A stretch of DNA of 58,569 bases, taken from the NCBI GenBank assembly GCA_002282385.1, contig NCJG01000010.1:1-58569 (forward strand). The letters run 5' to 3'. The position numbers and the translations under genes are program-made. The notes below the pieces were generated by a model that worked only from the letters and a program-made list of their open reading frames with translations, was not told the origin of the DNA and ran no database searches. Below are positions 24,696-33,296 of the stretch, in pieces (the stretch's first letter is position 1; the number at the start of each line of letters is the position of its first letter). The DNA comes from Sphingomonadales bacterium 39-57-19 (GTDB lineage: Bacteria > Pseudomonadota > Alphaproteobacteria > Sphingomonadales > Sphingomonadaceae).

Positions 24696-26144
24696 ATGCA
24701 ATATCACAAGCCACGTATGCGCAAGGTCCGCATATTGGCGACATTGGGCCCCGCCAGCGACACGCCCGAAATGATCGAAAAGCTGTTCCGCGCTGGTGCC
24801 GATGCCTTCCGCGTGAACATGAGCCATGGCGAGCAAGCCGACAAGGCGCAGTTGATCGCCAATATCCGCGCGCTTGAAAAAGCCTATAACCGGCCCACGA
24901 CAATCTTGGTGGATTTGCAAGGGCCCAAGCTGCGCGTCGGCACCTTTGCCGAGGGCAAGGTGGAATTGCACACGGGCGATAGTTTCCGGCTGGATACCGA
25001 CCACACGCCGGGGGACGCGCATCGCGTCTATTTGCCGCACCCCGAAATCTTTGCCGCATTGGAAGTCGGCGCACGGCTGTTGCTCGACGATGGTAAGCTT
25101 GTGTTGCGAGTTACCGAAATCGGGCTGGAATATATCAATACAATGGTGGAAGTGGGCGGCGCATTGTCGAACCGCAAAGGGCTGAACGTCCCTGACGTCG
25201 TCATTCCCATTGCCGCGCTGACCGAAAAGGACCGTTCGGACCTTGCCTTTGCGCTGGAGCAGGGCGTGGATTGGATCGCGATGTCCTTTGTCCAGCGGCC
25301 AGAGGATGTCGCCGAGGGCAAGAAGCTTATCGGTAATAAGGCTGCGTTGCTGGCGAAGATTGAAAAGCCAGCGGCGATCGGACGGTTGGAAGAAATTCTG
25401 GAGCTCGCTGACGGCGTGATGGTCGCGCGCGGTGATTTGGGCGTTGAGATGCTGCCCGAACAAGTACCGCCGTTGCAGAAGAAGATTGTGTCGACCGCGC
25501 GGCGCATGGGCAAGCCCGTTGTCGTTGCGACGCAAATGCTGGAATCGATGATCGTATCGCCGTCGCCCACCCGCGCCGAGGTGTCGGACGTTGCGACTGC
25601 GATTTATGATGGTGCCGACGCGGTCATGCTGTCTGCCGAAACGGCGGCGGGTGCTTGGCCGATTGAAGCGGTGTCGATCATGGACCGCATTGCGCAACAG
25701 GTCGAAAGTGATCCCGATTTCTACAAGCGTATCCACTTTACCGAGACCCCAGCCGATTCCACCACGGCCGATGCGCTGGCCGAAGCGAGCGGACGGATTG
25801 TCGACACCATAGAAACCAGCGCCATTGTCTGCTTCACATCATCGGGCTCGACCGCGCGGCGGATCTCGCGCGAACGACCATCCGTACCGCTCTTGGTGCT
25901 GACCGCCAGCCAATCGACCGCGCGCCGCCTTGGGCTCCTTTGGGGCGCATTTGCTGTGCGGACCAAGGATATTGGATCGTTCGAAGAAATGGTCGCCAAG
26001 GGCAAGCGCATGGCGCTGCGCTATCATTTGGGGCAGGCGGGTGGACGCATTGTCATCATGGCTGGCGTGCCATTTGGCACACCGGGTTCAACAAATGTGC
26101 TGCACATCGTCCGGCTGACCGGCGACGAGCTGAAGGGCCATTAA
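24696..26144 (+). CDS. pyk: Pyruvate kinase
   Basis: This encodes about 482 residues. The family hallmarks are in order: 'RKVRILATLGPAS' and 'AFRVNMSHG' at the start of the barrel, 'ILVDLQGPKLRVGTF' with metal and substrate contacts, the catalytic Lys region 'LLAKIEKPAAIGRLEEIL', 'VMVARGDLGVE', and 'ATQMLESMIVSPSPTRAEVSDVATA'. It makes ATP and pyruvate from phosphoenolpyruvate in glycolysis. GGAG lies nine bases before ATG 24696; a further in-frame ATG at 24717 begins at the first conserved residues. It converges on queA with 15 bases between. Confidence 0.95.
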   Translation: MQYHKPRMRKVRILATLGPASDTPEMIEKLFRAGADAFRVNMSHGEQADKAQLIANIRALEKAYNRPTTILVDLQGPKLRVGTFAEGKVELHTGDSFRLDTDHTPGDAHRVYLPHPEIFAALEVGARLLLDDGKLVLRVTEIGLEYINTMVEVGGALSNRKGLNVPDVVIPIAALTEKDRSDLAFALEQGVDWIAMSFVQRPEDVAEGKKLIGNKAALLAKIEKPAAIGRLEEILELADGVMVARGDLGVEMLPEQVPPLQKKIVSTARRMGKPVVVATQMLESMIVSPSPTRAEVSDVATAIYDGADAVMLSAETAAGAWPIEAVSIMDRIAQQVESDPDFYKRIHFTETPADSTTADALAEASGRIVDTIETSAIVCFTSSGSTARRISRERPSVPLLVLTASQSTARRLGLLWGAFAVRTKDIGSFEEMVAKGKRMALRYHLGQAGGRIVIMAGVPFGTPGSTNVLHIVRLTGDELKGH

Positions 26145-26159
26145 CGGCCGGTTGCGCGA

Positions 26160-27188
26160 TTAGGGCAGTAAAAGACTGCTGTCGCCATAGCTGTAAAACC
26201 GGTATTCTTCGGCGATTGCGTGGGCATAGGCCGCCTGCATTGTTTCGCGGCCCATCAATGCGCTTACCAGCATGAACAGCGTCGATTTTGGCAAGTGAAA
26301 GTTGGTCATGAGGCCGTTGATGGCCTTAAACCGATAGCCCGGCGTTATGAAGATATCGGTGTCGCCTTCAAACGGGTGCACGATACCATTTTGGTCGGCG
26401 GCGCTCTCGACAAGGCGCAGCGAGGTGGTGCCGACCGCGATTAGCCGCCCGCCATTTTCACGAATGCGGTTGAGCCTGCCTGCTGTCTCTGCATCAATGC
26501 TGCCCCACTCGCTGTGCATGCGGTGGCTTGTCGTGTCGTCGACCTTTACCGGCAAAAACGTGCCCGCACCCACGTGCAGGGTCAACGTCGCGGTTTCTAT
26601 GCCAGCATCGTGCACCGCCTGCATCAATTCGGGGGTGAAATGCAGTGACGCAGTGGGGGCGGCTACGGCGCCGTCCTTTTGCGCGAACATCGTCTGATAA
26701 TCTTTGGCATCGCGGGCGTCGGTTGGCCGCTTGCCGGCGATATAAGGCGGCAATGGCATAGTGCCCGCGCGCTGCAGCAAGACTTCGACCGGTTCATCGC
26801 CTTCAAAGAACAATGTAAAGCTGCCGTCGTCATGGCGTTCTTCGGCCTTGGCCAAGACGCCTTGGCCAAAATCAATGCAGTCACCCATATGCAGGCGCTT
26901 GGCATTGCGGATGAAGGCCTGCCACCGGCGCAGATCGATGCGTTTATGCAATGTCGCACCAATCGTTGCGTCGCCCCTGCGGCCGGTAAGCTGCGCAGGA
27001 ATAACCCGCGTGTCGTTGAAGATCAGGCAATCGCCCTTGCGCAGCTTTTGCGGCAGGTCGCTGACGGAAGCATCGACCATGTTGCCCCCGCCACCGACGC
27101 ATAGCATGCGCGCCGAATCCCGCGGGCTAACAGGCCGCAGCGCTATCCGCTCGGGCGGAAGCTCGAAATCAAACAGGTCTACGCGCAT
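26160..27188 (-). CDS. queA: tRNA queuosine synthesis enzyme QueA
   Basis: This encodes 342 residues. '[29 protein letters not shown]' and '[20 protein letters not shown]' at the N-terminus, 'SLHFTPELM' and '[27 protein letters not shown]' in the middle, and '[24 protein letters not shown]' at the end are characteristic of S-adenosylmethionine:tRNA ribosyltransferase-isomerase. It transfers the ribosyl group of SAM onto preQ1-modified tRNA. It is followed upstream, 16 bases away on the same strand, by a cyclophilin gene, so the two may be co-transcribed. Confidence 0.95.
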   Translation of the reverse strand: MRVDLFDFELPPERIALRPVSPRDSARMLCVGGGGNMVDASVSDLPQKLRKGDCLIFNDTRVIPAQLTGRRGDATIGATLHKRIDLRRWQAFIRNAKRLHMGDCIDFGQGVLAKAEERHDDGSFTLFFEGDEPVEVLLQRAGTMPLPPYIAGKRPTDARDAKDYQTMFAQKDGAVAAPTASLHFTPELMQAVHDAGIETATLTLHVGAGTFLPVKVDDTTSHRMHSEWGSIDAETAGRLNRIRENGGRLIAVGTTSLRLVESAADQNGIVHPFEGDTDIFITPGYRFKAINGLMTNFHLPKSTLFMLVSALMGRETMQAAYAHAIAEEYRFYSYGDSSLLLP

Positions 27189-27204
27189 GCTATTGCCGCA
27201 GCGG

Positions 27205-27840
27205 TTAGCTACCGCTTGGTTGGCCTACGGCAACGGGCTGCGCGGGAAATGCGGGCGGGGCGACATTGTCTGCCGCAATCGATGCCTGAAGCACTTTGCT
27301 TGGGCTCGCGGGTGGTTCGCCGCGTTCAATGGCGTCAACAAACTGCATGCCCGATGTCACGCGGCCAAAGACGGTATATTTGTTGTCGAGGCTGAAGCGC
27401 GGTTGAAAGCAGATGAAGAACTGGCTGTTGGCCGTGTCGGGCTCATTCGTGCGTGCCATCGACACTGTTCCGCGCAAATGCGGCAGTTTGTTAAATTCGG
27501 CCTTCAGATCGGGAAGCTCCGACCCACCTTGGCCCGTGCCTTTGGGGTCCCCGGTTTGGGCCATGAAGCCTTCAATCACGCGGTGGAAGATAACGCCATT
27601 GTAAAAGCCCTGACGCGTCAGCGTCTTGATCCGCTCCACATGCGCGGGTGCAACGGCGGGGAACATCTGAATGGTAACGCGGCCGCCCGTCGACAAATCG
27701 AGCACCAGCATATTTTCAAGGTCAGGCGCAACTGGCGCAGGCGCAGTCGCTGGCGTTTGCGCGAGTGCGGGAGCACCCGCAAGGAACAGCCCGCCTAAAA
27801 TGAGCGCAGTCAGCTTCGACAAAAATATGCGTGATAACAT
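27205..27840 (-). CDS. Exported cyclophilin-type peptidyl-prolyl isomerase
   Basis: This encodes about 211 residues with a signal peptide (hydrophobic core ending GAPALAQ) and a cyclophilin domain: '[25 protein letters not shown]', '[24 protein letters not shown]' and '[22 protein letters not shown]'. The catalytic Arg (FHRVI) and the QFF/ICF substrate pocket are present. It should assist folding of periplasmic proteins. ATG 27840 is favoured over the TTG immediately before it. Confidence 0.9.
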   Translation of the reverse strand: MLSRIFLSKLTALILGGLFLAGAPALAQTPATAPAPVAPDLENMLVLDLSTGGRVTIQMFPAVAPAHVERIKTLTRQGFYNGVIFHRVIEGFMAQTGDPKGTGQGGSELPDLKAEFNKLPHLRGTVSMARTNEPDTANSQFFICFQPRFSLDNKYTVFGRVTSGMQFVDAIERGEPPASPSKVLQASIAADNVAPPAFPAQPVAVGQPSGS

Positions 27841-28181
27841 CAAGAAAGGACGCCTTTATAATATAAGTGCCGCTCTCATAACGAACGACGCTGTCGCTGT
27901 CATGAACGATTTTTGGTCTGCGCCGGGTTACCCTGGCAGAGGCGAAGTCTGTGGATAAGTCACTGTTGCATAAAAGTGACAGCCTCGAAATATTATTGTC
28001 ATATCCGCCCAATTTGTTGCGTAAGCCTAGGAAATCCGCCAAAGCGCCGACAACCCGGAGGAACTTCACTTCATTTCGTGCGTGCATTGCATGGGCAATT
28101 TGAGTGAAAAAGCTGGGGAGTTTAACAGCCACCAGGACGCGGTAAGCCGTTGGAATGGGGCGCTATTATAGGGGCTATATC
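27841..28181. other. Divergent region upstream of the TonB-dependent receptor
   Basis: This 341-base gap between the divergent cyclophilin and receptor genes presumably holds both promoters. I see a short inverted repeat at 27959-27980 (GTCACT, ten-base spacer, AGTGAC) that could be an operator or hairpin, and an AGGGG ribosome site before the receptor start. It is richer in A and T than most of the window. No gene is apparent. Confidence 0.45.
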
Positions 28182-30998
28182 GTGAAAAACACACGTATCA
28201 GCAATTTGAAATATGCAGCGGCACCGCTCGCACTGGGTCTGGCGTTGATCTCAACGCCGTCATTCGCGCAGGACAAGGAAGCCGAAGATATCGTCGTAAC
28301 TGGTTCGCGCATCGCGCAGCCCAACCTAACATCTACGTCTCCATTGGCGGTTACTACCGCCGAGCAAATTGCCGAAACCGGTCTTACTCGACTAGAAGAC
28401 GTTCTAAACACGCTCCCGCAAATAGAAGCTTCGCAAAACGCTTTTGTATCCAATGGCGCTACCGGCACAGCTACGCTCGACCTTCGCGGTTTGGGTTCAA
28501 CACGCACTTTGGTTTTGGTTAATGGCCGTCGTTTGCAGCCTGGCTCTACGGACGCTGTTGCTGCTGACATCAACCAAATTCCTGGTGCATTGGTTCAGCG
28601 AGTAGATGTTACGACTGGTGGTGCATCATCTGTTTATGGTGCAGACGCGGTTGCCGGCGTTGTCAACTTCATCATGAAAAAGGATTTCCAAGGCATCCAG
28701 CTTGATGCCGGGGTGTCTTACTACATGCATCAGAATGGTGATACTTTTGTCACTGACCGTTCTAAGGCACGAAATTTTTCTGTACCTACCGATTTGGCTT
28801 TTGATGGTCGTGCGTTCAACGTAGACTTCGCCATGGGTTCTGACTTCGGCGAAGGCCGTGGAAACGTTGTAGCCTACGCGACGTACCGAAAAATTAGCGA
28901 AGTCATGCAAGGCGATCGCGATCATTCAGTTTGCGCATTGAACGGTACCGGCACGGCTTGCGGTGGTTCTGCTACTGCGCCAAACGCAAACTTCGATCTC
29001 TATCCTGTATTCGGTGGAGAAACTCAGTACGACTACAACGCATTCCTAACACCAAATGCTGCCGGCACTGGCTTCGGGCCTGCGAGCAGCAATCTCTATA
29101 ACTATGCGCCGACAAACTTTTTCCAACGGCCTGATGAACGTTACACAATGGGCGCGTTTTTGGATTATGAGGTGAGCGCAAGCTTCCATCCATATATGGA
29201 ATTGATGTTCATGCATGACCGTTCGGTCGCACAGATTGCTGAGTCAGGCACATTCTTTGCTGAGCCATATAATTTCTCATGCGCTTCAGGAAATCCTGCG
29301 ATTAACGCCTCGCAGCTCGCAATTCTGTGTGACCCAGCAACCTATGGTGCGCCGAACCCGATTGATGGGTTTGAAGCGTATATTGGTAAGCGCAATGTTG
29401 AGGGTGGCGGGCGCCAGTCTATCATTCAGCACGATAGCTTCCGGATACTGTCAGGTGCCAAGGGCGACCTTGGTGGCGGTTGGTCCTATGATGCCTCGTT
29501 GCAGTTTGGTCAGTCTTCACTGTCCAATACATATAAGAATGACTTCCTTTTGCCTTCCGTCGCCGATGCAGTGAATGCAGGTACTTATCTTGTGTGGCAG
29601 AATGGCAAGGTATCCCCTGAGTTTGCTCAGACCCTGGGCGCAACTGCAACGCGTACTGGTGTTACTAAAGAATTCATTGCAAACGCTTATGTAACCGGCG
29701 ATCTTGGATTTGCGATTGCAAATGATCCGATTGCCGTGGTCTTTGGCGCCGAATATCGCAATGAAGTGTACAGCGCCGTTTCAGACTATGTGTATGAAGA
29801 AGGCTTATTGGCCGGTCAGGGCGGTCCAACGCCATCCGTCTCAGGCAAATATAACGTATCCGAGCTTTTCAGCGAACTGGCAGTGCCGTTGCTTCAGGAC
29901 AGCAGCTTTGCGCGTGATGTTCGTCTGGAACTTGGCTATCGTTATTCCATGTATAATGTGGACGGCGGGGCTTCTCCAAAGACGCACACCTATAAGGTGC
30001 AGCTGAATTGGGAAGTGAACGACATGGTCCGCATCCGCGGTGGTTATAACCGTGCTGCTCGCGCCCCCAATGCACCAGAGTTGTTCAATCCGCAGAACAT
30101 TGGCCTTTGGGGTGGTGCAGATCCTTGCGCTGGCGCAAGTCCAGAATATAGCCAAGCTCAGTGCGCCCTCACCGGCGTCTCGGCAGGGCAATATGGTTCG
30201 GTATCGGCTAGCCCAGCATCGCAATACAACGGCTTGTTTGGCGGCAACCTCGACCTTAAGCCTGAAAAAGCAGACACATGGACAGCAGGCTTCGTTCTCA
30301 CTCCGAACAACAGCTTGAGTTTGTCGGTCGATTATTACAAGATCGCTATGTCTGATGTTATTGGGCTCTATCCTGCTGAGCAGCAGATCCGAGATTGTGC
30401 TACGGGAGCGAACCCAGCAGCATGCGCTAGGATCAATCGTTCTCCTGCAGGAAACCTGTGGTTGGGGCAGACCGGTTATGTCGCCTTGACAAACGATAAC
30501 CTTGGCGATCGTGATTTCCAGGGTGTAGACGTAGCGGCAAGCGCGCGCATGCCGCTGGGCTCCGGTTCGTTGAACTTCGGTTTGACAGGTAGCTACCTGT
30601 TGAAGAAGGAGTATCAGGACTATCCAACAGGTACGCCATATGATTGCGCCGGAACCTTTAGTACGGTTTGCTACGTTTCTCCCGATTGGCGCAGTACAGC
30701 GCGTCTTTCGTATAACGCAGCCGACTTGTTCTCAGTTACCGGCAAATGGCGTTTCATTAGCGCTGCTGATGGCCGCGCTGCCAATGGTGCTACCAAAATT
30801 AAGGCCCAAAGCTATTTCGATCTTACGTTGAACGCAGATGTCAACGACAATTTCGGACTTAGCATCGGTGCGAATAACATTTTGGATAAGAATCCACCAT
30901 TGGTCGGCGGTCAATATGCTTCCAATGGCAATACCTATGCAGGTTTCTACGACACGCTGGGTCGTTATGTTTTCGCGGGTATTTCATTGAAATATTGA
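28182..30998 (+). CDS. TonB-dependent outer-membrane receptor
   Basis: This encodes about 938 residues. A signal peptide ends at PSFAQ. A TonB-box-like segment ('EAEDIVVTGSRI') leads to the plug domain ('LEDVLNTLPQIEASQNAF', 'LDLRGLGSTRTLVLVNGRRL', 'VQRVDVTTGGASSVYGADAVAGVVNFIMKKDF'). A large beta-barrel follows, ending in 'TYAGFYDTLGRYVFAGISLKY' with a terminal aromatic residue. It should import a scarce ligand with TonB energy; the ligand cannot be read from sequence. The GTG at 28182 with AGGGG seven bases upstream starts the signal peptide and is preferred to ATG 28155. Codon use is visibly more A/T-rich than in neighbours, suggesting different history. Confidence 0.92.
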   Translation: MKNTRISNLKYAAAPLALGLALISTPSFAQDKEAEDIVVTGSRIAQPNLTSTSPLAVTTAEQIAETGLTRLEDVLNTLPQIEASQNAFVSNGATGTATLDLRGLGSTRTLVLVNGRRLQPGSTDAVAADINQIPGALVQRVDVTTGGASSVYGADAVAGVVNFIMKKDFQGIQLDAGVSYYMHQNGDTFVTDRSKARNFSVPTDLAFDGRAFNVDFAMGSDFGEGRGNVVAYATYRKISEVMQGDRDHSVCALNGTGTACGGSATAPNANFDLYPVFGGETQYDYNAFLTPNAAGTGFGPASSNLYNYAPTNFFQRPDERYTMGAFLDYEVSASFHPYMELMFMHDRSVAQIAESGTFFAEPYNFSCASGNPAINASQLAILCDPATYGAPNPIDGFEAYIGKRNVEGGGRQSIIQHDSFRILSGAKGDLGGGWSYDASLQFGQSSLSNTYKNDFLLPSVADAVNAGTYLVWQNGKVSPEFAQTLGATATRTGVTKEFIANAYVTGDLGFAIANDPIAVVFGAEYRNEVYSAVSDYVYEEGLLAGQGGPTPSVSGKYNVSELFSELAVPLLQDSSFARDVRLELGYRYSMYNVDGGASPKTHTYKVQLNWEVNDMVRIRGGYNRAARAPNAPELFNPQNIGLWGGADPCAGASPEYSQAQCALTGVSAGQYGSVSASPASQYNGLFGGNLDLKPEKADTWTAGFVLTPNNSLSLSVDYYKIAMSDVIGLYPAEQQIRDCATGANPAACARINRSPAGNLWLGQTGYVALTNDNLGDRDFQGVDVAASARMPLGSGSLNFGLTGSYLLKKEYQDYPTGTPYDCAGTFSTVCYVSPDWRSTARLSYNAADLFSVTGKWRFISAADGRAANGATKIKAQSYFDLTLNADVNDNFGLSIGANNILDKNPPLVGGQYASNGNTYAGFYDTLGRYVFAGISLKY

Positions 30999-31020
30999 TC
31001 TAAAGTTCAATATAGTGACG

Positions 31021-31052
31021 AAAAGGCGGCATCGAAAGGTGCCGCCTTTTTT
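31021..31052 (+). terminator. Rho-independent terminator after the TonB-dependent receptor
   Basis: AAAGGCGGCA (31022-31031) pairs with TGCCGCCTTT (31040-31049) over an eight-base loop, followed by a T run. It lies 22 bases past the receptor stop, between convergent genes, and the A-tract on the other side may let it work in both directions. Confidence 0.88.
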
Positions 31053-31111
31053 CGTTAAATGTACCTGTTTGGGCCCGATATTGGGTGTCGGCTGGCAAAT
31101 TCCAGAAAGCC

Positions 31112-32908
31112 TCACTCCACAGACTTTATGTCAAAGGCTACAGTAAGACGTTCGCCCGCAGGAAACGGGCGCGTTCCATGCCACAGAATGGAGGGGAAAA
31201 GCGCTAAACGCCCGACTTTTGGTTCGATCAAAGCCAACGGTTCTAAATCTAGGCCAAGATCATTAGGTGGCTTGCCGAGCTCCAGCCAGCCTTCTGCAGA
31301 ATCTGCCGACGTACCGATTGTATTGGGAAGCGCCACATACAGCGCGGAGCTCATCCATCCCTGGCTGTGATAATGCGCCTCATGAAACCCTGAATTCTGA
31401 AGCCTGATAGACCAGCTACCTGTATAACGTACGCTGTGCCTAGGGCCGGATAGGAAAGGATGAGCCGGGTCCACGGGCGGTAAATCCGTCACAACTTGCT
31501 TCACTGCGCCATGTACCAGTGATCGGAGCTGGACAATTTCGGGATCTGTCCGGGCGAAAAGATGTCCATCCGTCTGTGTCCCGCCACGCGGGCTCTGGTC
31601 AAAGGGATGTTGTGCCATATTACCGTGCAACTGGTTCAATTTTTGCGCCAGCTGGCCCTGCAGAAGATGGAAGTCAGGTATGTCGACATAGGATACCAAG
31701 CGCCCCTGCGCGTTCAGCCAATCCAATCGCGGATCTTCCAAAACCCGCCACAGTGTCCAAACGTAAACCCAGCTATCCATGTCGTTAAAGTACATCGCAT
31801 GGCGTTCGGCAATCTCAAGCGCCTTCTCATATTGGTGCTTGCGTATCAGATGTCGAACATAGCTGACATGCGGCAATTGCGTCTCGTTAAGACTCTCGAA
31901 TAGCATATCTGCATTTTTCAAGTCACCGGCCGTCGACGTTATTTCGCCCAAGGTCCCACGAAGCAATGGCGGAAGGTCCAATAGCGCCCCACGCTTGGAT
32001 GCCATTTCGATTGATCTCGTGGCACCCTCCATTTTAGCGACATCCTCTAGACAGGATATCCAAAGCATATCGTCCATCGGTAGGCGTGAACACGCCCGCT
32101 CATACCCAGCAAGCGCCTCCTCGGCCTGCCCGGACTGCCAGGCAATTCGCGCTCTTAAAATCCAGCCGGCCCGCCATTCGGGGTGTTGATCAAGCTGCGC
32201 GTCAAGAAAATGGAGCGCGGCCGCAGTTCCGTCTCTATTCCATATCGCCGCTGCTAACCCTTGGGTTATCGAAAAATTGGCAGGCTCATGCTTTCTGGCC
32301 AATATATACGAGGCCACAGGATCGCCGCACCCTCCATCAAGTTCCAGCCGCGCCTTTAAATGCAAAGCTCCACTCAGTTCGGGTTCAAGCGTTAATACAC
32401 GCTCTGCCTCGCCCAGTGCCGCAGCGGTGTGATCAATTTTCTGGAGGAATAATGCGTACCGATGACGCAGCGCCGCACTGTCAGGGAACATGGCCAGCAT
32501 AACATCAAAAGCCGCGATTGCCGTTTTCTCACCAAATTGCCGATGGATAAACCCAAGACGGGCCATGCAGATGTCGGTGCGTTCGGGTGCCCTGCGCCAT
32601 GCTTCGTCAAAGCTCTTTTCCGCATCCTCTATACAGCCCAATTTTTCTTGAAGCGCAGCATGATTTGCGCATACATAGGGATCAAATGGAGGTTTTTCTA
32701 AGCGCCGTGCGAGCAGAAATTTCGCATCCGCCTCTGCCTCTCGTTGCAAGCTGCGCAGCGCGAGTGCTTGCAAATGTATGACGGCTACATGTTGTCCAAT
32801 GGCCGCTTCGAGTAACGACAATTGCTCAAGCGCTACCTCGCCGCGCCCAGAGTCGAGCGCATCCCTCGCCATGTTAAACCGGTCATTCGGCGAAATAGAG
32901 CTTAACAA
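31112..32908 (-). CDS. TPR protein with C-terminal putative 2-oxoglutarate/Fe(II) oxygenase domain
   Basis: This encodes 598 residues. Roughly residues 10-370 are tetratricopeptide repeats (for example 'DPYVCANHAALQEKLGCIEDAEKSFDEAWRRAP'). The last 190 residues resemble the putative 2OG-Fe(II) oxygenase family: 'LQNSGFHEAHYHSQGWMSSALYVALP' supplies an H-x-x-H-x-H cluster and 'LALFPSILWHGTRPFPAGERLTVAFDI' the distal His and the Arg for 2-oxoglutarate. A protein-hydroxylase role guided by the TPR part is plausible. It follows the small exported cysteine protein by 30 bases and converges with the TonB-dependent receptor. The start is a TTG at 32908 without a strong ribosome site; ATG 32872 is an alternative. 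Confidence 0.75.
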   Translation of the reverse strand: MLSSISPNDRFNMARDALDSGRGEVALEQLSLLEAAIGQHVAVIHLQALALRSLQREAEADAKFLLARRLEKPPFDPYVCANHAALQEKLGCIEDAEKSFDEAWRRAPERTDICMARLGFIHRQFGEKTAIAAFDVMLAMFPDSAALRHRYALFLQKIDHTAAALGEAERVLTLEPELSGALHLKARLELDGGCGDPVASYILARKHEPANFSITQGLAAAIWNRDGTAAALHFLDAQLDQHPEWRAGWILRARIAWQSGQAEEALAGYERACSRLPMDDMLWISCLEDVAKMEGATRSIEMASKRGALLDLPPLLRGTLGEITSTAGDLKNADMLFESLNETQLPHVSYVRHLIRKHQYEKALEIAERHAMYFNDMDSWVYVWTLWRVLEDPRLDWLNAQGRLVSYVDIPDFHLLQGQLAQKLNQLHGNMAQHPFDQSPRGGTQTDGHLFARTDPEIVQLRSLVHGAVKQVVTDLPPVDPAHPFLSGPRHSVRYTGSWSIRLQNSGFHEAHYHSQGWMSSALYVALPNTIGTSADSAEGWLELGKPPNDLGLDLEPLALIEPKVGRLALFPSILWHGTRPFPAGERLTVAFDIKSVE

Positions 32909-32938
32909 CTTCGTGTAATTCTCATCGAGGCATTAATG

Positions 32939-33211
32939 CTAGCCATCATTCCCTATTTGCGGACCACCTTGACTACCGCGCTTCTCGCGAAGTAACTTTG
33001 CATTTTCTTCTAGATCCTCGGCCCACTCTGCCTCAGTTTTACAGATCTTCGTTTTGCTTAAACGAGAGCCAGTATTAAGAAAAGATTTACAAATCTTCTT
33101 TTCGGCTTTGGCCGCAGTTTCGTTCTTTTCTGCCTGCCCAAACGCTGGTGCGGCAGTTACGGCAGTTACGGCAGCAACGGAGATACCAGTTGCAATTAAA
33201 CGAAGTTTCAT
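32939..33211 (-). CDS. Small exported protein with a conserved two-cysteine motif
   Basis: This encodes about 90 residues. A signal peptide (core 'IATGISVAAVTAVTAAPAFG') is followed by a charged chain with 'KKICKSFLNTGSRLSKTKICKTEAEW', two cysteines bracketing TGSRL. Small exported proteins with a C...TGSRL...C-(K/R)-T-x-x-EW motif recur in sphingomonads and relatives, from memory; function is unknown. GAGAGG lies six bases before ATG 33211; an ATG at 33271 would add an atypical hydrophilic leader. It is probably the first gene of an operon with the TPR/oxygenase gene. Confidence 0.72.
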   Translation of the reverse strand: MKLRLIATGISVAAVTAVTAAPAFGQAEKNETAAKAEKKICKSFLNTGSRLSKTKICKTEAEWAEDLEENAKLLREKRGSQGGPQIGNDG

Positions 33212-33296
33212 CCCAGACCTCTCAATAATTTCGTTATTTATAGTATCGGAATTGTAAAAATTGTCAAACATCCTTGATCGATGCCCTTAGCCTTTT

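Noticed and set aside
24618..25736. 372-codon frame antisense to pyk
   Set aside because: It is fully opposite a well-supported pyruvate kinase; long antisense frames are expected in this GC-rich codon usage.
27901..28100. Small gene in the gap before the TonB-dependent receptor
   Set aside because: No frame has a ribosome site, coding-like third positions or any recognisable motif.
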